A stretch of DNA of 64,000 bases from the NCBI GenBank assembly GCA_951799445.1, contig OX637297.1, positions 11,036,001-11,100,000 on the forward strand. The letters run 5' to 3'. The notes under the pieces are model-generated. The model worked only from the letters and a program-made list of their open reading frames with translations, did not search any database and was not told where the DNA came from. The DNA is from Pseudisothecium myosuroides (taxonomy: Eukaryota; Streptophyta; Bryopsida; Hypnales; Lembophyllaceae). Position 1 is the first letter of the stretch, and each line of letters starts with the position of its first letter. A program made the translations under genes and the position numbers. Shown piece by piece: positions 13,101-25,589 of the stretch.

Positions 13101-13766
13101 GACGACATTGACAGGGAGAGTAACTTTGATTGTGATCCCATCAAAAGATGCAGAGAAGTGCATTCTATCCAGTCAGTAGAATCAATTGATGTTAATAAGT
13201 TGTTGAAGCAAAGTTTGGCTTGCTTCTGTACTGCTTGCATTGAATGTAATTGGAGGGCATGTGAGAATTTGGCTTGGGCTCAAACTTGGGAGGTTGAGCT
13301 TTTTGTTGTTCATAAGCCAGGTTATGTCCAATCTGTAATCATGGCTGAGTTCAAAGAAGATGACTGGGATGAGTTTGGAACGAATGGTAAATACTTTGTT
13401 TCGATAATGGAGCTTAGTGATAATTTGCTATCAATGTTGCTCCTAACAATGAAAAGAATGTTGACTTCTATTTCCTTGTTTGTACTAAGGAAATGTATAC
13501 ATGCCAGAAGGCATTTGAGTGCCTGTGGGGTGAGGCTTTTGAGCCACAAGACTTGTTGATTCAAAAACGTTACTATCAAAAATATGGAACTGCGGCTGGC
13601 ACTTATGTTTTTTTTAAAGAAATCTCAGAAGGCTCACGTTTCGGTTGATAACATTAGAGCCACAAAATTTCCAATGCACATTGCTGACCATCGTGTTGCA
13701 AGTAATGATTTAGTATACAGGTTACTTGAAACTGTGGAAGAGGCAATTCTGGAGTATGTATGATGC
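10196..13766 (+). pseudogene. Degenerate DDE-like transposase gene
   Basis: Conserved blocks can be followed in order but jump frame and contain stops. From 10611 a frame holds RQIACLLNVHHRNVTMAMQR and VIAWWTAKTKVSPNGKE, which look like a DNA-binding region. At 11900-12310 there is a cysteine-rich stretch (CQCEVCEAM, ECIFGDYENCGVD). At about 12500-12570 the frame reads DFAENYSFEVQNEVQSMHWH. Then come YISDDKKYDSYFVQHC, HWIWSDGCVGQFKNQ (12781-12830) and FFGSGHGKGPHDKEG (about 12885-12930). Further blocks are RPMQRTFWHV and LVCTKEMYTCQKAFECLWG, and a tail HIADHRVASNDLVYRLLETV stops at about 13764. The D...SDG..QFK and SGHGKGPHD blocks are typical of an RNase H-fold (DDE) transposase-like protein repeated in seedless-plant genomes. 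At least three nonsense or frameshift lesions are visible, including TAG after LKRYI near 12955. Confidence 0.6.
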
Positions 13767-16700
13767 GTTACTAGCATTCCGCATTCTTGCCAGCCTACCT
13801 CGTTTAGATGGGCGAGGCCATCACCCACAACCTGCCATGCTTGGCGGGGCATTTTTTCTTTGGGACGTGCCTTTAAGCATGTTTCTCCAATGAAACACCA
13901 AATTGGAATGATATTGTATTGCTCAAGTGGATGATTTGAATGAGGTCCTACGGACTTTGCACTTGCAAATTTTAGGAATGTGGCAGGGGATAAATGAAGT
14001 TTCAAAATGTAACTTACAATGGTGTCAAACAAAAGCCTCTGTGGTTTGTATGAGTTCCAGGGACACTCTGTAGAACTGCATGGGTGTGGTCCTCAACATG
14101 AGTGAATTGTTGGTGATTCAATGTCTTGGAAATGCGCAGTACTGCTCATAGTGCGGCAAGATCTTCATTGTCAATTATTGAATGTCAAAGAAATGGAGAT
14201 CGGTGCAATTATGATACACAGATACAACTAAGCAATTGGATTGCAGTTAGTTGTACTATAACTGCCTCGTGGATATGAAGATCAGCATCCTGCAGGCTCT
14301 AGGAACAATGAAGTTACTCTTTCTACTCACCAAATTTTGAAATAACATCCTTCCCACCGAATTTTGAAATTCTCTACCTTTAATTGACATCTTAGACCCT
14401 ACTTGAAATCAAAATTACCGATATAGATTACAATCAATTTTCCTAAATTTATTGGAATGAACTCATGTACAAAATGACCCTTGCTTAAATGTTAAAACTT
14501 AGGGTAGTTAGTTAATTAAACTAGGTGTTTGTCTAATCAAAAAAATTATGTTCTAAATCCATTATCAATTTCTTGGATGAAGTCCCATCTTGGTGATCTA
14601 AAATGTGAATTGATCCCAATCTCTTCCATGTAGAACATGTATATGGTCCATTTGTTAAAAAGATTAGTGAGATTGGCAATTTTATGAATTCAATTTAATA
14701 AGGAGTAAGGGCACAAGGGCATCCTTTAAGATTCCCCATGACTGTTGGCCTTCACCTTTGTATGAATTAATTAAGGAAGAAGCGTCACTTGACATTTATA
14801 ATTGCATTGCAACTCCAACATTAGGCCATATTGTTTGCACTCAATTGTACTATTTTTTTACCACATTCAATTGTGGCCACATGTGATAAATTTAGGATTT
14901 AAACCAAACCATCATGTATTGGCTTCAATAGAATTTGAATTGGGGGCCTAAACTATATTGGGTGACATGTAATATTTACCTACTCTAATTTACACATGTC
15001 AATATTAGCAAGAATAAAAAATTGGTGTGGGAAAGGGGTCCAGAGGCCCAATGGAGATTCCCCCTATTTCAATGAGACTGAGGCATGGTCCGCCCTTGGG
15101 CCCCCGGATTGAGTGATCAACACATACAAGCCTTTATGTAGGAGCCCACTCAATTAGCACCAAACGATATGGGATAATCAAGACCTGCGGCACCCTCATA
15201 ACCTAGGCATCCACATTGAACATAGAGGCTTCTCCAAAAACTTATAAAAGGATATATTTGTGAATTGATTGTGCCTTGGTCATTTATTTATTGGCCATAT
15301 GCTCAAAAGTCAACATGTAGGCCACTAAATTAAATTACCAAGGCTTCCATATGCGAGTTCATTGTGCTTTAATTTAATTCAGTAAACATATGGTAAATTA
15401 AACATAGAGGCTCCTATCTATGTTCAATTATTATATCCAAACGTTTGGATACTTCATTTGATATAATTTTTAACAAAATTTTGGGGCAAGCCTAAACTTG
15501 TGGAATAATGGTATATTAATTTCATATTTAAAAAAAAATTTGAAGCAAGCCCAAACTTTTGGATAATTCATTTCATACTTTTTTGACAAAAGTTTGGGGC
15601 AAGTCCACCCTTCTAGAATAATGAAATATTAATTTCATATCCCTAATGAGCACTAATTAATCCCATAAAAAAAAAGTGGGTGTTATATGCACCCCTCATT
15701 ACTTCCACGGATCTATTTCTTTTTTTTAGATAAATGTATAACTTTGAAAATATTTGAGTAATAACAATCTTTTGGAAAGAAATAGGGATTTCACTGCTAG
15801 TCAATTTGCTTTTCTTTTGTAAACCTTAAAGGTAGAACTCCATATGACATGTAGATTTAGTAGGTACTGAATTTTATTCTATGAAGTAGGATGTGGCCTA
15901 TATATGCATGGTGTGAGCTCCCAATTTGTCACTTGGGACTCGTAGAATTATTTTTTTGGAAATTTGCAATTTAAAGTTGATAAAAGTATAGAAAAACCCA
16001 TAAAAAGAGTGTAGAACCGAAATAGGGTTGTGTCATACCCATTATAGTATTTGGTCTAGATTTGTGTTTTTTACTTAGAATCCCCCAAACCTTGCCTAAA
16101 AATAGTATAGAAATAACGAAAAGGTTAGATTTGGAGGACTCGAGTCACACAGCCCCAAAAGGGCTAAATCCCACTATGAATGTGGCGATTCATGGCTAGG
16201 TCGGTTCGAGGGATCTACAACGAGGCCACTAGGTCAGGTCCTAGAGTTAGATTTAGAATTCCCCATTAGATCGACGAATTCCCAAAATCTCGATTGTTAG
16301 CATGTAGGAGCCACTCACGCAAGACTGGGCCCGTGGAGGAATCTGCAACCCAGGGATGGTGTTCTAGGGTGAATCCCATGCTAAGAGTCCAACGGCAAAA
16401 TCGGTTCGCCAAGATTCCTCCACCTGCAGAAGATTCCCGCACCGTCGCTAATTCGAGGAGATGGCCAGTTTTAAATCTCCATTGACCAATCGTGCCAGGT
16501 ACGGAAACACACCCGCACGTCTTTCATGCGACTCTCTGAGAGGTCACGTGAAAAATCCCGGCATCTTCCGACTTGCAGACGAACCTTTTCTGGGTGGTCA
16601 ACCCTCCTAACCCCCAACGGGAATTTCATGGAAATTACCCAGGTTACTATAAAATCTCACTAAAAATTAGACTAGCTTGTTTTATGTTAATAATGCGCTC

Positions 16701-17190
16701 CGTGAATTTTCACAACATTCCGATAGCGGCAAGTACCCGAACCGGCGAGATTCCTCGGGAATTAACCACGTGGCAGGGTCCCCGCCACTTTGACCGGCAT
16801 CCGAGCCCATACGATGGCAAAACGAAGTCAACCAAAAGACCTTCCCGACTCTTTCGCACCTATCGGAGACCCTAGGCTATTCACATTTCTCAAAATAGGA
16901 GACCCCCAAGATCTAGGATTTTACCACGATTTGATTTTTAAACTAAATTAGCCTACGATGGGTTTTTGGCCTCGGTACGGGAGGTAGAGGGATTTAGGAC
17001 TAAACACGGCGATCTGGATCCAACAGCGCAATCCGTTTGGCGATTGGAGCTAATCTCCAAAAGTTAGGATGTTGGTCCAGCATAGATGGTAGAAGTAGAT
17101 TTTTAGGATGTAGGATGAAAATCTTTGAGGATGAGGATGAAAATCCTCGTTGATAAGGTTACCTTAGAACTCTAGAGGGAGGGGTGAGCC
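13767..17190. other. AT-rich stretch with no supported gene
   Basis: I find no gene or RNA. Around 15480-15640 a short motif (AAACTTTTGGATAATTCATTTCATA and variants, with GGCAAGCC/GGCAAGTCC) recurs three times about 60-80 bases apart. From about 16100 base composition rises and resembles the upstream part of a retroelement or promoter (see the TATA entry at 17201). Confidence 0.35.
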
Positions 17191-17200
17191 CTTGGAAACC

Positions 17201-17209
17201 TATATAAGG
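17201..17209 (+). promoter_or_regulatory. TATA box, possibly of an LTR-like or host promoter
   Basis: TATATAAGG lies in CCTATATAAGGGCCCC and is followed by a CT-rich leader (TTTCTCTCTCTAG), the usual layout of a plant core promoter. Downstream is a long repeat-rich leader without a clear ORF until a possible short coding exon at 19392. I looked for TG/CA ends with a 5-bp duplication around this region and found none that match. Confidence 0.4.
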
Positions 17210-17628
17210 GCCCCATTTCTCTCTCTAGAACACCCCCAATTCTTGTTTTGGGTCCGTGGGTCCAAGTTATTTTAGATATTTTGGCGTTTGAAGCCAAAAA
17301 CCTCTACGGTGTTTTTGGAGCACTTTTGGCTCCATTGTTGCTTATTTTCAAGCTTTGAAGGTACTTGGGGGTCCTTCTACCTTGCTTTGTATACTCTTTT
17401 GTGAAGTTTTTGGTACCTTGTTGTAAGTGGAGAGCCTCTCTCTCCCTCTTGTACGTGTTGTGGTCTAACTTGTGAAGTTTAAGAGTTCTTTTTGTATCTT
17501 GCACTAATCCTAAAGTCACCCCCCACCGTACCTTGGCGATGCCGCTTTGGGGGGCCTTTAGCGTGTGAGCTTTGTGTTGCCACGTGGTCTAACTTATATG
17601 TTTTCTCTTTGTGTTTTTCTTACACCCT

Positions 17629-17875
17629 CTTCTAACCTTCTCCTTGTTGAGTGGATCTCCCTCCGGGACGGCGAAGCTTTGAACCTCCTTTGTGTATGTT
17701 TTCTAAAGTTATCCCCAACCTTCTTCTAATCTTCTCCTTGTTGAGTGGACCCCCCTCCGGGACGGCGAAGCTTTGAACCTCCTTTGTGCATGTTTTCTAA
17801 AGTTATCCCAAACCTTCTTCTAATCTTCTCCTTGTTGAGTGGACCCCCCTCCGGGACGGCGAAGCTTTGACCCTA
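17629..17875 (+). repeat. Tandem repeat, ~94-bp unit, about 2.6 copies
   Basis: The unit runs from TCTAACCTTCTCCTTGTTGAG through GGACGGCGAAGCTTTGAAC to TTTTCTAAAGTTATCCC and recurs at 17631, 17724 and 17819. Degenerate partial units with ACGG(C/T)G(A/G)AGCTTTG continue to about 18090. Confidence 0.85.
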
Positions 17876-18299
17876 AGTGTGTGTGTTCTTTAAAAGTTTA
17901 GTTTTTTCCCTCTTCTAAAGTCTCTCTCATTGTGTGGACCCCCCTTGGAAACGGTGAAGCTTTGAACTAGTGACAAAGTTGAAGTCCTAAAGCGTGTGTT
18001 TAAAGTGTAGACGGCGGAGCTTTGAACCCCCGAGGTGTCAAGAAGTCCTAAAGTTGGTGTTAAAACCAATCTAACGGCGAAGCTTTGCACCTCCCCCGTG
18101 TTTAGTTCCAAAGTCTAGTTTCCAAGACCTTTGTGGAAACCTCTAGAGTTTAGCTTCCAAGATATGTAGGTTCCTTTGCATTTAGTGAAGTTTAGTTAAT
18201 CCCAAAGTTTTCTTTAGTTTAGTTGTTCCCCAAGTGTTTAGTGAGTCTGAGTGTTCTCCAAGTTTTAGTGTGTCTAAGTTGCTCCCCAAGTATTTAGTG

Positions 18300-18470
18300 A
18301 GTCTAGTTGTTCCCCAAGTTCTATTTTCCCCAAGTCTTATTTTCCCCAAGTTCTATTTCCCTCAAGTCCTATTTTCCCCAAGTTTATTTTCCCCAAGTTT
18401 ATTTTCCCCAAGTTCTATTTTCCCCAAGTCCTATTTTTCCCAAGTTTTATTTTCCCCAATTTTTTTTCCT
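18300..18470 (+). repeat. Minisatellite TTTTCCCCAAGTYYTA
   Basis: About ten imperfect copies of a 15-18-base unit (TATTTTCCCCAAGT) lie head to tail, with looser copies (TTCCCCAAGTNTTTAGTGAGTC) from 18225. The open frames through it are a by-product of the repeat. Confidence 0.85.
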
Positions 18471-18527
18471 TAGTTCACCAAAAACCCAATTTGCCAAAAA
18501 TCCAGTTTTTCCTTAGTGGTCAAGGTC

Positions 18528-18650
18528 CAGAGCCAAAACAGACCAGATCAAGTCGAGAACCAAACAGACCAGATCAGTCAAGAACCAAATAGACCAGATC
18601 AAGTCGAGAGCCAGAACAGACCAGATCAAGTCGAGAACCAAACAGACCTG
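18528..18650 (+). repeat. Minisatellite AACAGACCAGATCAAGTCGAG
   Basis: Five imperfect copies of a 22-25-base unit built on ACAGACCAGATCAAGTCGAG follow one another. They are separate in sequence from the pyrimidine-rich array just upstream. Confidence 0.85.
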
Positions 18651-19391
18651 GTCACATCATCAGAATATCAAAAGAAAACAAATAAATATTTATTTATTTT
18701 GTTGAACCCGACCCCCTAGCAGCTAGCCAGCCAGCCGGGAGGCCAGGCTTGGTCCGGCAGGCAGTTGGGGCCCCAGTTCGGTCCCCATTTTTGGACTCCT
18801 TTTTCTTGATTTTTGGTTTCTCTCACATCAGAACAAAATAAAGACAAGATAAACAAAACAAAGGAGAATGGGGGGCTGACCTATTGCTAAGTCGGGATTG
18901 GGGTAGGGATTAGGGTCTAAAATCAAAAAGGGAGAAGGGAAAAAAGAGCGGAGCACCACCGTACCTGCACACAAGGAAGTCTCACCCTCACCAACAACTA
19001 CAAAACACTCTACACACAATGGAGGAAAGGTAAAGAAAAATCGAATGAAATAGGGGAGAGGTGAGAGAGACGATGAATAGTGACCTAGGCTTAGAGTAGG
19101 TCGACCTAAGAAAAAATCTTGAGAATTTGTGGTGACCGTTGAGAGAAGGATTAGGATGACACAAAGGCAAAATTGTGTAAGAGGATAGTTGGCATCTTAA
19201 AAACCTCCTTGAAGTTTGAGACCATAGTGTAAGACTCATAAAAGCTTAGGTGGAATAGTACTAGTGTAGAAGGAGAGAGGAAGAAAGAAAAGAAGGGAGA
19301 AGAAGAAAGAAAGAGTTTAGATCATCAAAAATTGTAATATTTTCTAAATAAGCGGTGAGCTTGGAAAATCAAACAAAAACCAAAGATTACC

Positions 19392-19454
19392 ATGGAGCAT
19401 GAGGATGTACACGTGGACGTGGACGAAGTTATTTCTGAAACCGGTAGTGAAGAG
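19392..19454 (+). CDS. Possible short first coding exon (21 codons)
   Basis: An ATG in a good plant context (TTACCATGGAG) opens a frame of 21 codons, acidic in composition (MEHEDVHVDVDEVISETGSE), ending directly at a consensus splice donor GAG|GTGAGT. Upstream is a purine-rich leader-like stretch (19260-19320). I cannot find a convincing second exon: the next 1.2 kb is a degenerate repeat array. It may be the N-terminus of a retroelement or a host gene relic. The evidence is the start context and donor only. Confidence 0.25.
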
Positions 19455-19739
19455 GTGAGTTTTTGATTTAATCTTTGATGTTTCTCCCTAATTAGCATTT
19501 ATTTTCCTAATCAGCCCTTAGAGCGTGATTAGCATCCGAGATTAGTGTAAATTAGAAGTTTAGATTCAAAAGTTGATAGAATAGGAATAGAGGTTTCCAA
19601 AAACATCTTATAATTAAGATTCGACCGTAAACTGACCGCGTTAGGCTAAGTTAAGCAGTAGGGGGTAGGACGGAGGAATTTTGAGTAAAAATCATCCAAA
19701 AAGAATCATGGACGGACCTTAGGGGTTTAAATTAGAAAG

Positions 19740-20665
19740 AGAATTTAGGATTAAAATTAGGGATTAATTAGCGGTTAGAATTAGAATCAATTTACATTTT
19801 ATTTCTTAAAGTTAAAATTCTAAGGTCAAAATCTAGAGTTAACTTTGGAAAGTTAAAAAGTAGAATTAATTTGGAAGTTTAACTTAGGGGGTTAAAATTT
19901 CCAGTGAAACCTTAGGATAGTTTAGAAAAGAAAGTTAGGATAAATTAGGAGTAAAAAGTCCGAGTGGGAAGTAGAAATTAAAAAGTAAAACTTTGGACTA
20001 AATTTAGGAGGTAGAAATTACAAGTAGATTTTTGAGTTAGAAATAGAGTTAAAATTAGAAGTCAAAACTCAGAGTAAATTGTGGAAGTAAGTTTAGAAGT
20101 TAAGCCCTAGAGTTAAAAGTTGGAATTAAATTTAGGAGGATAACACTTAGAGTTAAACTAGGATTAAAACGATAGGATTAAAGTTGGAAGTAGAAAGTCA
20201 AAAGTCAAACGTCAAAAGTTAAGATTAAATTTAAAGGTTAAACTTTAGAGTCAATTGGGGAGTAAAAAGTTAGAGTGAAAAGCTAAAAGTAGAAGTTAAA
20301 AGTTAGAGGTAGAAGTTAAAGTTAGAGTTAGTTGTTGGAAGTAGAAAAAATCTAGAGTCAAAGTGAAAACGTAGAGTCAAAACTAGAGGTTAAAATTTGG
20401 GATTAATTTTAGAAGTAAAATTTAGAGTTAAAAGTCAAAATCCTAGAGTTAAAATTCAAGGGTAGAGTTTAGAGTTAATTTAGGAGTAAAAACTTAGAGT
20501 TAAAAGTTAAAACATAGAATTAAAATTCAAGGGTAAATCTTAGAGTTAATTTAGGAATAGAAACCTAGAGTCAAAAGTCAAAACATAGAGCAAAAGTCGG
20601 TAGTTAATATTTAGAATCAAGTTAAAGAAGTAAAATCTAGAGTTACATTCCGAAGTTGGAACTTT
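19740..20665 (+). repeat. Degenerate purine-rich array (TTAGAGTTAAAAGT motif)
   Basis: About 0.9 kb is made of variants of TTAGAGTTAAAAGTCAAAA and TAGGATTAAAAT at irregular spacing of 15-45 bases. It is strongly strand-asymmetric (few C on the plus strand). No coding potential is visible. Confidence 0.7.
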
Positions 20666-21683
20666 AGGGGTAGCTTTTAAAAGTAGAACTTCTAGGTGGA
20701 GTTTTAAGAACCCAAGATAGCCTTGGAGGTTCATGGAAGGAACATAGGGGTTCCCCTTTTTACGTAGTTAGGGACGTTAGAAATGACGCCAACTACCCAG
20801 TCGACCCTCGACATAGGATAGATAGTTAGGGAGTTAGAAGTTTACCATTACCCCTAAGCTTGCAGTTACCTTGTGAGTTATTACATGCATTCTAATTATT
20901 CACTGTCATCCATGACACTTAGGAAACGTTAGCAAAAAAGATCCATTGCTTGGAAGGCACAGTGGACCGCGCTCACATCACCCCCATATATTAAAAATTG
21001 TGGATAAAGGCATAGAATCTGGTCGGTGTTTGCTTTATTACCAAGGGTGGGTAATCTAGCGCCTACACATGGGTATAGGATTCTTTCTTTATACACTGTA
21101 ACTTTTTCTTCTTGGAATTTTTTTCTTCCACCCACTCTCCCATTAAAATCTTGTCTTTAGTAACAAGGTTAATATTATATACTACAATTTTCCCATTCAA
21201 TAATTGAGGCTAGCCTTGTTTCAGTTTTTGGCCATGAAGAGTTTATAAGGTTGCAGTGCACTCCCAAACTAAAACACTCCCAAATTGTTTCAATTGAATT
21301 TAGCATGATCTCTTAGGGCATGCTGGCTATGAAGTCTTTCCATCTGGTAGGCATACACTGAGAAACCACTATGTAACATGTTGTACCCCGGGAACTGTAA
21401 CACTTTGGATTTTTTTTTAAATTGATCAAACTACAAGAAGTTAGCTCATATGGAACCTTGCTCTTCTGATCCAAGTATGACTGAGTATGCTTTACAATAC
21501 AACCAAATACAAAGGATACTGCAGTATTACTCCTTTGTACACAAAAATTGATCTTCAATTACTGTGAGTATAAACAAAATATACATTCAGTTGTCAATCC
21601 TCAATATGACACTAAGTGTTCTCAACATTGAATCAAAATTTTTTGTGGCTACAGAGACCTAGAAGTAGAGTAAAACAAGTATG
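20666..21683. other. Unassigned stretch before element B
   Basis: I see no gene, RNA or repeat boundary that I can support. The longest frames are short and lack recognisable motifs. Confidence 0.35.
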
Positions 21684-22099
21684 CCTTTTGTCATACGCGC
21701 AATCTAGGTGTAAGTATCCTTAACACCAAAAAGATGATAAGATAACACGGAATATCGTCCCATGAGATTCTAGTATATTTTAGCAAGCTAAAGATTATCC
21801 GGGTCTTTTCAAAACAACAAAACCCAAGCAACACCTCTTTCCCTTCCTATTTTCTTTCCAACACAAATATCTTCCGGATTCCAATCCGGATCTATCCCTT
21901 TCCGGTTTCCGGTTTGATCCGGGTTCCGGGTTTCACTTCCCAATTCTGACTGGTTTTATATCTCCCTGTTTTACCCTCAGGGTGTTTGCATTTGATCTTT
22001 AGAGGGGTAGGGACTCACCACTCATAGACTCCTGTTTCGTCTATAATAAATTCACACGAAAGAATCCTTACAAAGTTTTTATCGTAGATTAGAGAAAGT

Positions 22100-22181
22100 A
22101 ATAGTCCTTACAATTTCCCGGGTAGCTTGCCTGGAAAGCAGGTCACTTAGAACTACATCCTTCCGCTTTTACTACAATGAC
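22100..22181 (-). promoter_or_regulatory. Conserved TTGTAGTA motif region in element B
   Basis: Minus-strand GTCATTGTAGTA (one C-to-T change from A's GTCGTTGTAGTA), then GTGACC, and a weakened hairpin ending in CCCGGGAAATTGTAAGG. The layout matches A, C, D and E. Confidence 0.45.
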
Positions 22182-22833
22182 AGATTAAGACATCTAGAAC
22201 TGACAGAGATTCGTGCATTATCTACCAGACTGATCCTATGGTTGGCAGACCTTCCGGTGAGTGGGGATTTTCTGCTAGCGGTCGCTTATCTCCGCTCGGA
22301 ACCCTCCCTGGATTCCGGACTCGCATCCGCACCACTTCTTAGAACCGGATCACCGTTACGGAAATTTAAAGGTACCACGCACAAGTCCTTACTCACAAGT
22401 CCAGCAAAACTTCCTCACAAACTTACTCGCTCAAATCAGCTCCAGATACTCTCAACCCGGATTCCCCCTCACCCGTCCTCTCTCTCTCTTTCTTTGACAC
22501 TTCATTAACAAATCAAGAAAACGCGCACATAGCCAGAAATCCAAATGTCCACTTAGTGGCTCAGATTAGAGAAAAAGGAGAAATGAACATAAACTAATGC
22601 ACATAAAATGGGCAAGGATGGAATGAGAGGGCAACAAGCTGCCCTCTACTTTAAAAACCCAAACAAAAAGCCAAAAAAGTTCACCAAAAATCCAGGTGAC
22701 CAATTAGTAACTGACCGCATTATCCAGAAAGTTCAAAGTCAACTACTCCTAAGAATCCAAAACCGGGCCCCACGAACAGAAAATCCGCTCCAGATTCAAA
22801 AAAACTCTAACTAACTGAAAACATGCTAACTAA

Positions 22834-24739
22834 CTACTTCCCTCGCTTCGATTTCTTTGCGCTGCTACTCGGCCCTACAGGTGGTTTCCTGCTTGTTTTT
22901 GGTGGAGTGACCTTCATTGCAACCCGGGTCGGTATCTTCTGCTTGATTGGCGGAGGGTCATCATCCGAGGCCGTCTCCTCCCCAGAATCAAATTCTCCCT
23001 TCTTGGACTCCCGATCATCTCCCTCCTTACTTCCTTCTCCGACGAATCCTCTAGATGAATCATTGCTGTCTCCCGCTTTGGTGACACCTTCTACATATGT
23101 GGAAAGTCGGTCGGATTGGTCCGAGCTGAATTTGACAAGGCCCCCATCCGTTGGATTAAGTCGCTCCGGACTGAAGTTCCGATTGTCGGGACGGAACTCC
23201 CTGCTACTACCGGAATCGACTGGATACTCCTCGTATGGCCCTCCTTAGTAGCCATCGTTTGAATCTGTGTCTAGCTTGAAGTAGGTTTTGGGAATGGCTG
23301 TAGAATGATCCCCTGCCCCGGCCTCTGGGGCGTCTTCAACAAGTCGACATTGGGCAACTCCGGAAAATGAGTGAAGTCTAGGGGCTTGTTCGGGTCGAGG
23401 TGCCCCAACAGCTGAACCATCTCCTTCAATATTCCTTCCATCCGGGCCTGGAAATCGACCAAGATAGTCACCACCTTGGACCCGGATAAGTGGCCTATAC
23501 CACTCAGCTGGTTGCTGAAGAATCTGGACTTCAACACGGCTTTCGCGGGCTGCTCCACCAACGCTGTCAAGTTGTGGACAAGTTGGAGAGCTTATGTCTC
23601 CTTCTGTCGTGTAGCTGCGGAATCCGTCTCCGCCCAATTCACTCGAGCTAAGAGGTCGTCCCTCTCCTTCTCCAAGTTCTTGATCTGCTCATCCTTCTCA
23701 AGTAGCAGATCCGGGTTTGGTCGTCGCCGGATCTCCGTCAAAATATCTTCCGGCTCCACCTTCAACTCCGCGGCAATGCCCAGGATCATGTCTGACATTC
23801 CGAAGTGCATGTGCTGAGCCTCCTCCATCCACTGCTTTCCGACATCGAAGAAGTTCGACTGCAATTCCGATCCCGGGGCTGACTGGGCCTTCCTTTTTTC
23901 GGGGTCGTCTGCCCCACCCTCGAGTTCGGATCGGTCGACTTCCTCCTCTTCTCCCGTTTGTCGACCAGGTCCTACTATTGCTGTTCTTCCTCATCGTCTT
24001 CGTCATCTTCTTCCTCCTCTTCCTCTTCTTCCTCCTCGATTGGAGTATCCGGCGGAATTTCGTGCGTGAGACCGTACTTTAGGATTTCCAACCCGGTGTT
24101 GTATATCAACACCTCCTCGCTAGTGAGGACCTCCTGCTGATGATACAGGTGGAACAAGTACGGACTAAGAAGGCTAGGCTTCCCCTTCCCTACGTGATCC
24201 ACTAGTTTCTTCACTATGCCCGCTATAACCTTCCCCCAGTGGACTACTTTATCTTCTAAAGCCCCGAAGATAGTGTTGGCCACAGTAATCGTAACTCGGG
24301 TTGGCTTTTTCGGATACAGGATCGGAATTAAAAATTCCAACATCCGTTTCTGCCTAGCATCCTTATAGTCACTCACGAGGTATCCGTCCTTAGTGGTAAC
24401 CAGATTACAGAACTTCCCAATTCCATACTTTTCTACCCGAGAACCTAGTCTGGATCCTTTCTTCTTGAACTCGTACACATCAGCCCATACATCTGCTGTC
24501 CATGCTCCGGGTTGGCCTCTCACGGTCAACTGAAACTGATTTGGGACCCCGGAGACGAGTTGCTCCAGCATCTCCGGGTCCTTAACATTCTATGGCCGGC
24601 GAATCAAACCTACGCACTCCATCCGGGTCAGATCTATCTCTAATTCCTTCCGAAAAGTTGGGTCGGTGGGAATGACCGGCCTAACTATCCGAGCCGTGAC
24701 TGAGGACCAACACGCTACCGGGTTGCTAGACTCCGCCAT
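22834..24739 (-). pseudogene. Element B ORF, decayed
   Basis: The start is the ATG at 24739 (CTATGGCGGAGTC), equivalent to A's. The C-terminus GGGAAGTAG matches A's ending in position. Lesions include TAG at 24592-24590 (TGG in A), a double TAG after the acidic tract near 23970, TAA near 23592 and at least one frameshift near 23270, since the span is not a multiple of three. The surviving blocks are LTVRGQPGAWTADVWADVYE, VANTIFGAL, SPYLFHLYHQQ, an acidic tract of about 20 Glu/Asp, HFGMSDMILGIAAELKVEPE and SGIGHLSGSKVVTILVDFQA. The same blocks and order occur in A. It is non-functional as it stands. Confidence 0.8.
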
Positions 24740-25589
24740 AGTTTACCGACACCGACCACTAAATCTGGTGCAATCGGCACCGAGCTCACCCTTCTCTCCC
24801 TGTCGCGATCTCTAACTCACCACTCTTTCTCTCAACTAAGTGCGCAAGATGATCAGCAAAATGAGAATGAGAAAGATTAGGTTTGGCGAAGCTTTAAGTA
24901 CTAGTCAAGCTGTCGACCGTTCCCGTCAGCGAACGGAAAGAGGTCCGTTCCCGTAACGGTTCCCTAGGGTCGTAGGTCAGATACCTATTCTGTAGCTCGT
25001 TCCGATATGACTCAACCCGGATTTAAGATCCGTTCCTTCTTCCGGTAAAACCTGTTTTAATGGATCTAGAACCTCGGAATCTGATTATCCGGTATTTATC
25101 TGTATCCGGATCTAATTCCCTACATCTTACCCAAATTTTGAAATTTTTGACTAACTTCTACCCTATTTCTACACTACGTCTCTTCCTTATGAGTTTCCGT
25201 GCTCCCACACCTTTGCAACTCAAATTCTCTACCAAAAAATGAAAGCCTCCACAATTAATTACAATAGTTATTGAAATCACTATGTCCTGGTGGTTTTATG
25301 CACAGTAGCTTGGGTCTTAGTAGAGAGGCTGATTCTTTCATTCACGGGCCTCTTTGCCTTCTTACTGCGCACTTTGCTGCTCTGCTTTCCTGGCTTACTT
25401 TGAATTGAATTCGGAGCAGCTTGTACATTGCTCTCCCTGTTGTCATTCTTGTCCTGTCCGGACCCCATCCAGTGAGATGCTCTTGTCGCATGCAAGATCA
25501 CCCTCATTCTTGTAGTCATTGCCCATTGCCTACCTCGGAGCATTCTCTTGAACTATTTGGAGCATTGCTTTCATGGTTGTTCCCCTTGT

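Larger units (their letters stand above)
21689..25209 (-). mobile_element. Element B: TG...CA element with 5-bp TSD, ORF-bearing
   Basis: Read on the minus strand it begins TGTGGGAGCACGGAAACTCA at 25209 and ends GCGCGTATGACA at 21689. It is flanked by CCTTT (plus-strand reading) at 21684-21688 and 25210-25214. The 3521 bp align with element A from end to end, in the opposite orientation. No internal LTR, primer-binding site or pol is present. A and B form one subfamily: they share the 3' end TTAAGGATACTTACRCCTAG, which C and D lack. Confidence 0.88.

Noticed and set aside
18234..18516. Open frames of 69-79 codons through the CCCCAAGT array
   Set aside because: They are by-products of a tandem repeat with no stop codon in the unit.
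15923..18660. A further LTR starting TGTGAGCTCCC
   Set aside because: No matching CA end with a copy of the preceding 5 bases could be found, and the region shows no second copy.
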